From: an uncultured Collinsella sp.
Lineage (GTDB): Bacteria; Actinomycetota; Coriobacteriia; Coriobacteriales; Coriobacteriaceae
Assembly: GCA_900550195.1 (NCBI GenBank)
Contig: URRB01000002.1
Location: 1-64,000 of the forward strand
Direction: 5' to 3'
DNA: 64,000 nucleotides
Each line of letters begins with the position of its first letter. Within the stretch, counting starts at the first letter, position 1. Both the position numbers and the translations under genes were made by a program. Below are positions 62,402-64,000 of this stretch, piece by piece. The notes beneath the pieces are model-generated. The model was given only the letters and a program-made list of their open reading frames with translations, had not been told where the DNA came from and searched no databases.

Positions 62402-63578
62402 ACGTCGCCCCCAATTCCCCGATAACTGCATCGGCGCCCGACGTACGGAAAAGCTCGCGGCGCTCGGCGTCGAACACGACCGCGGCGATGTCGCATGCGC
62501 CCGCCGCGCGGCGGCGCAACCTGTCCTCGATTGCCGCAGCGAGCGAGGCGCGCGCAGCGTCCCCCACGCCGGCGGCCTCGATTACCTCGAGCGCCGCCGT
62601 GGTCGTGACCGACGACATGATCTCGCACACGGTCTTCGCGCCCGCGCCGGCCAAGGCCGCGTGGGCGGCCAGAATCTCTGCGCGGCAGTCGGCGGTACGC
62701 GAATGGGTGTCCATGATGCCGCCCGCGACCTTCACCAGCTTGCCGATGTGTCCCACAAGAAGGAGATTGGTAAAACCCTCGCGAACGCAGCAATCAATCG
62801 CATCGCCCACAAAGTTGGAGATGAAGACCACCGGCGCACCGTTTAGGTGGAAATGCCCCGAGATGAACTGCCCGCCGTAGTTGCCGGGCGTGAGCACGAC
62901 TCCGCGCCGCCCCATAGCCGCATGCTGCCGGATCTCGAGCTCGATGCTGTCGCGCAAGGCAGCGAGGCTGCGCGGCTCGACGATGCCCGTCGTGCCCAGG
63001 ATGGAGATGCCGCCCTCTATCCCCAGGTGCGGGTTGAAGGTCTTTTCGGCAAGGGCCACACCCTCGGGTACCGAAATCGTCACAGCAATGTTTCCAGAAA
63101 AGCCGTGCGCGGCGCACACCTCACGCACCGCCGAAGTAATCATCGCGCGCGGCGTCGCGTTGATGGCGGCCGCCCCCACCGGCTGCTCGAGCCCGGGCAA
63201 CGTCACGCGCCCCACGCCCACGCCGCCATCGACGGAAACGTCCGATTCGCGCGTGGGCACGCCCTTGCTGCCCGCAGCGCCCGTGCCCGACCCCGCATGT
63301 TCCACGCGCGCGTACACGAGCACACCGTCGGTCACATCGGCATCGTCGCCTGCGTCCTTTCGCACGGCGCACTGGGCGCACCCCTCGCCGATGCATGCGT
63401 CGACCACGTCCGTCTCGACGGGCAGCCCGCCGGGGGTGACGATCGACACGCGGCCGACGGGCTTTCGTGACAAGAGCATCTCGCAGGCCGCCTTCGCCGC
63501 GAGCGCGGCACAGCTCCCCGTGGTGTAGCCACAGCGCAGGCGGGTCGTCCCGGTATATATGTAGTGCTCGAAGGCCAC
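62394..63578 (-). CDS. cbiD: Cobalt-precorrin-5B C1-methyltransferase
   Basis: 394 residues. LRCGYTTGSCAALAAKAACEML is the CbiD opening. KTFNPHLGIEGGISILGTTGIVEP and VLTPGNYGGQF are diagnostic. A Gly/Ser-rich insertion (HAGSGTGAAGSKG) is present. It methylates C1 in the anaerobic pathway. The start is GTG 63578, one base after the cbiF stop. The longer frame upstream is a shadow. Confidence 0.94.
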   Translation of the reverse strand: MAFEHYIYTGTTRLRCGYTTGSCAALAAKAACEMLLSRKPVGRVSIVTPGGLPVETDVVDACIGEGCAQCAVRKDAGDDADVTDGVLVYARVEHAGSGTGAAGSKGVPTRESDVSVDGGVGVGRVTLPGLEQPVGAAAINATPRAMITSAVREVCAAHGFSGNIAVTISVPEGVALAEKTFNPHLGIEGGISILGTTGIVEPRSLAALRDSIELEIRQHAAMGRRGVVLTPGNYGGQFISGHFHLNGAPVVFISNFVGDAIDCCVREGFTNLLLVGHIGKLVKVAGGIMDTHSRTADCRAEILAAHAALAGAGAKTVCEIMSSVTTTAALEVIEAAGVGDAARASLAAAIEDRLRRRAAGACDIAAVVFDAERRELFRTSGADAVIGELGATYE

Positions 63579-63579
63579 G

Positions 63580-64000
63580 CTAGCTGCTCGCCTTCCGATA
63601 CCCCGTGGCAAACGAAGGGTCGTAAAGCTTGCTGCGCTCGTACGACTCTGCTTGCGCGCCGTTGTGCGAAAACCCGCCGCGAGCTCCGAGCACGCGGCCC
63701 ACCACCACGAGCGCCGTGCGGTCGATGCCCTCTCGCGCGCCCGCATCGGCGAGCGTGCCCACTGTGCATCGCACCACGCGCTCCTCAGGCCAGGTCGCCT
63801 TGTACACGAGCGCGGCCGGCTCGTCGGAGCTGCGGCCCGCGGCCAAAAGCTCGGCGGAAAGCTCGCCGAGCATACCCGAGCTCAGGAAGATGACCATAGT
63901 CGAGCCACTTTCCGCCATGGTGCGCATGCCCTCGCCCGCGGGCATGGGGGTACGTCCGGAAAGCCGCGTGATCACGACCGACTGGCTGATTCCCGGCAGC
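63580..64000 (-). CDS. cbiF: Cobalt-precorrin-4 C11-methyltransferase, C-terminal part at the window edge
   Basis: The visible 139 codons begin LPGISQSVVITRLSGRTPMP, the conserved centre of CbiF/CobM. They continue with TMVIFLSSGMLGELSAELLA and ATWPEERVVRCTVGTL. It methylates C11. The N-terminus with the SAM loop lies beyond base 64000. It is the most upstream operon gene visible. Any cobalamin riboswitch would lie outside the window. Confidence 0.9.
   Translation of the reverse strand, partial: LPGISQSVVITRLSGRTPMPAGEGMRTMAESGSTMVIFLSSGMLGELSAELLAAGRSSDEPAALVYKATWPEERVVRCTVGTLADAGAREGIDRTALVVVGRVLGARGGFSHNGAQAESYERSKLYDPSFATGYRKASS

Overview
The window looks like a chromosomal segment of a gut actinobacterium of class Coriobacteriia, most likely Collinsella or a close relative. 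That is an inference from gene content, not from a marker gene. The support is high G+C housekeeping DNA, a Firmicutes-like glgC/glgD pair inside a glgB-glgP-glgC-glgD-glgA block, an anaerobic cobalamin operon with Coriobacteriia-style fusions, and an EPS locus led by a NusG paralogue. No CRISPR array, phage, insertion sequence or replication origin was found.

Region 1 (1-16.1 kb, all minus strand) is a surface-polysaccharide operon, lower and more uneven in G+C than the rest. In transcription order it encodes a LoaP/RfaH-type antiterminator, a WbaP-type initiating sugar transferase, two GT4 glycosyltransferases, a radical SAM/SPASM protein, a pyruvyl-transferase-like protein, an iron-sulfur FrhB-like protein, a GT2, another glycosyltransferase, a Wzy-like polymerase, a second pyruvyl-transferase-like protein, a Wzx flippase, a second FrhB-like protein, a frameshifted acyltransferase and the start of rfbA. 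A structured leader of about 0.7 kb precedes the antiterminator. Several genes carry perfect inverted repeats inside the coding sequence, including tandem hairpins at equivalent positions of both FrhB-like genes.

Region 2 (16.8-18.4 kb, minus) holds tRNA-Ala(GGC) with its own promoter and terminator, thiamine pyrophosphokinase and a HAD phosphatase. Region 3 (18.4-31.7 kb, plus) is storage-polysaccharide metabolism: glgB, glgP, glgC, glgD, glgA, then a GH13-GH77 fusion. GlgB and especially GlgA end in Lys/Ala/Thr-rich, histone-H1-like tails. A shared GGTAAAAC motif lies upstream of glgB and upstream of the GH13-GH77 gene, suggesting one regulator.

Region 4 (31.8-48.3 kb) is core metabolism: a FmdB-type zinc ribbon, rsmB-fmt-def-priA, gltX, metK, a fused L-serine dehydratase, an L,D-transpeptidase and a MacAB-like exporter. 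Five long, mutually unrelated inverted repeats sit in its intergenic gaps.

Region 5 (48.5-64 kb, minus, very high G+C) is a tightly overlapping anaerobic cobalamin operon running cbiF(partial)-cbiD-cbiL remnant-cbiG-cbiH-cbiET-cbiA-cobT-cobU-cobS-(CobU-like/CobC fusion)-cbiB-cobD-cbiP-cobA-cbiC-cbiJ. The cbiL copy is an internally deleted remnant of 77 residues.
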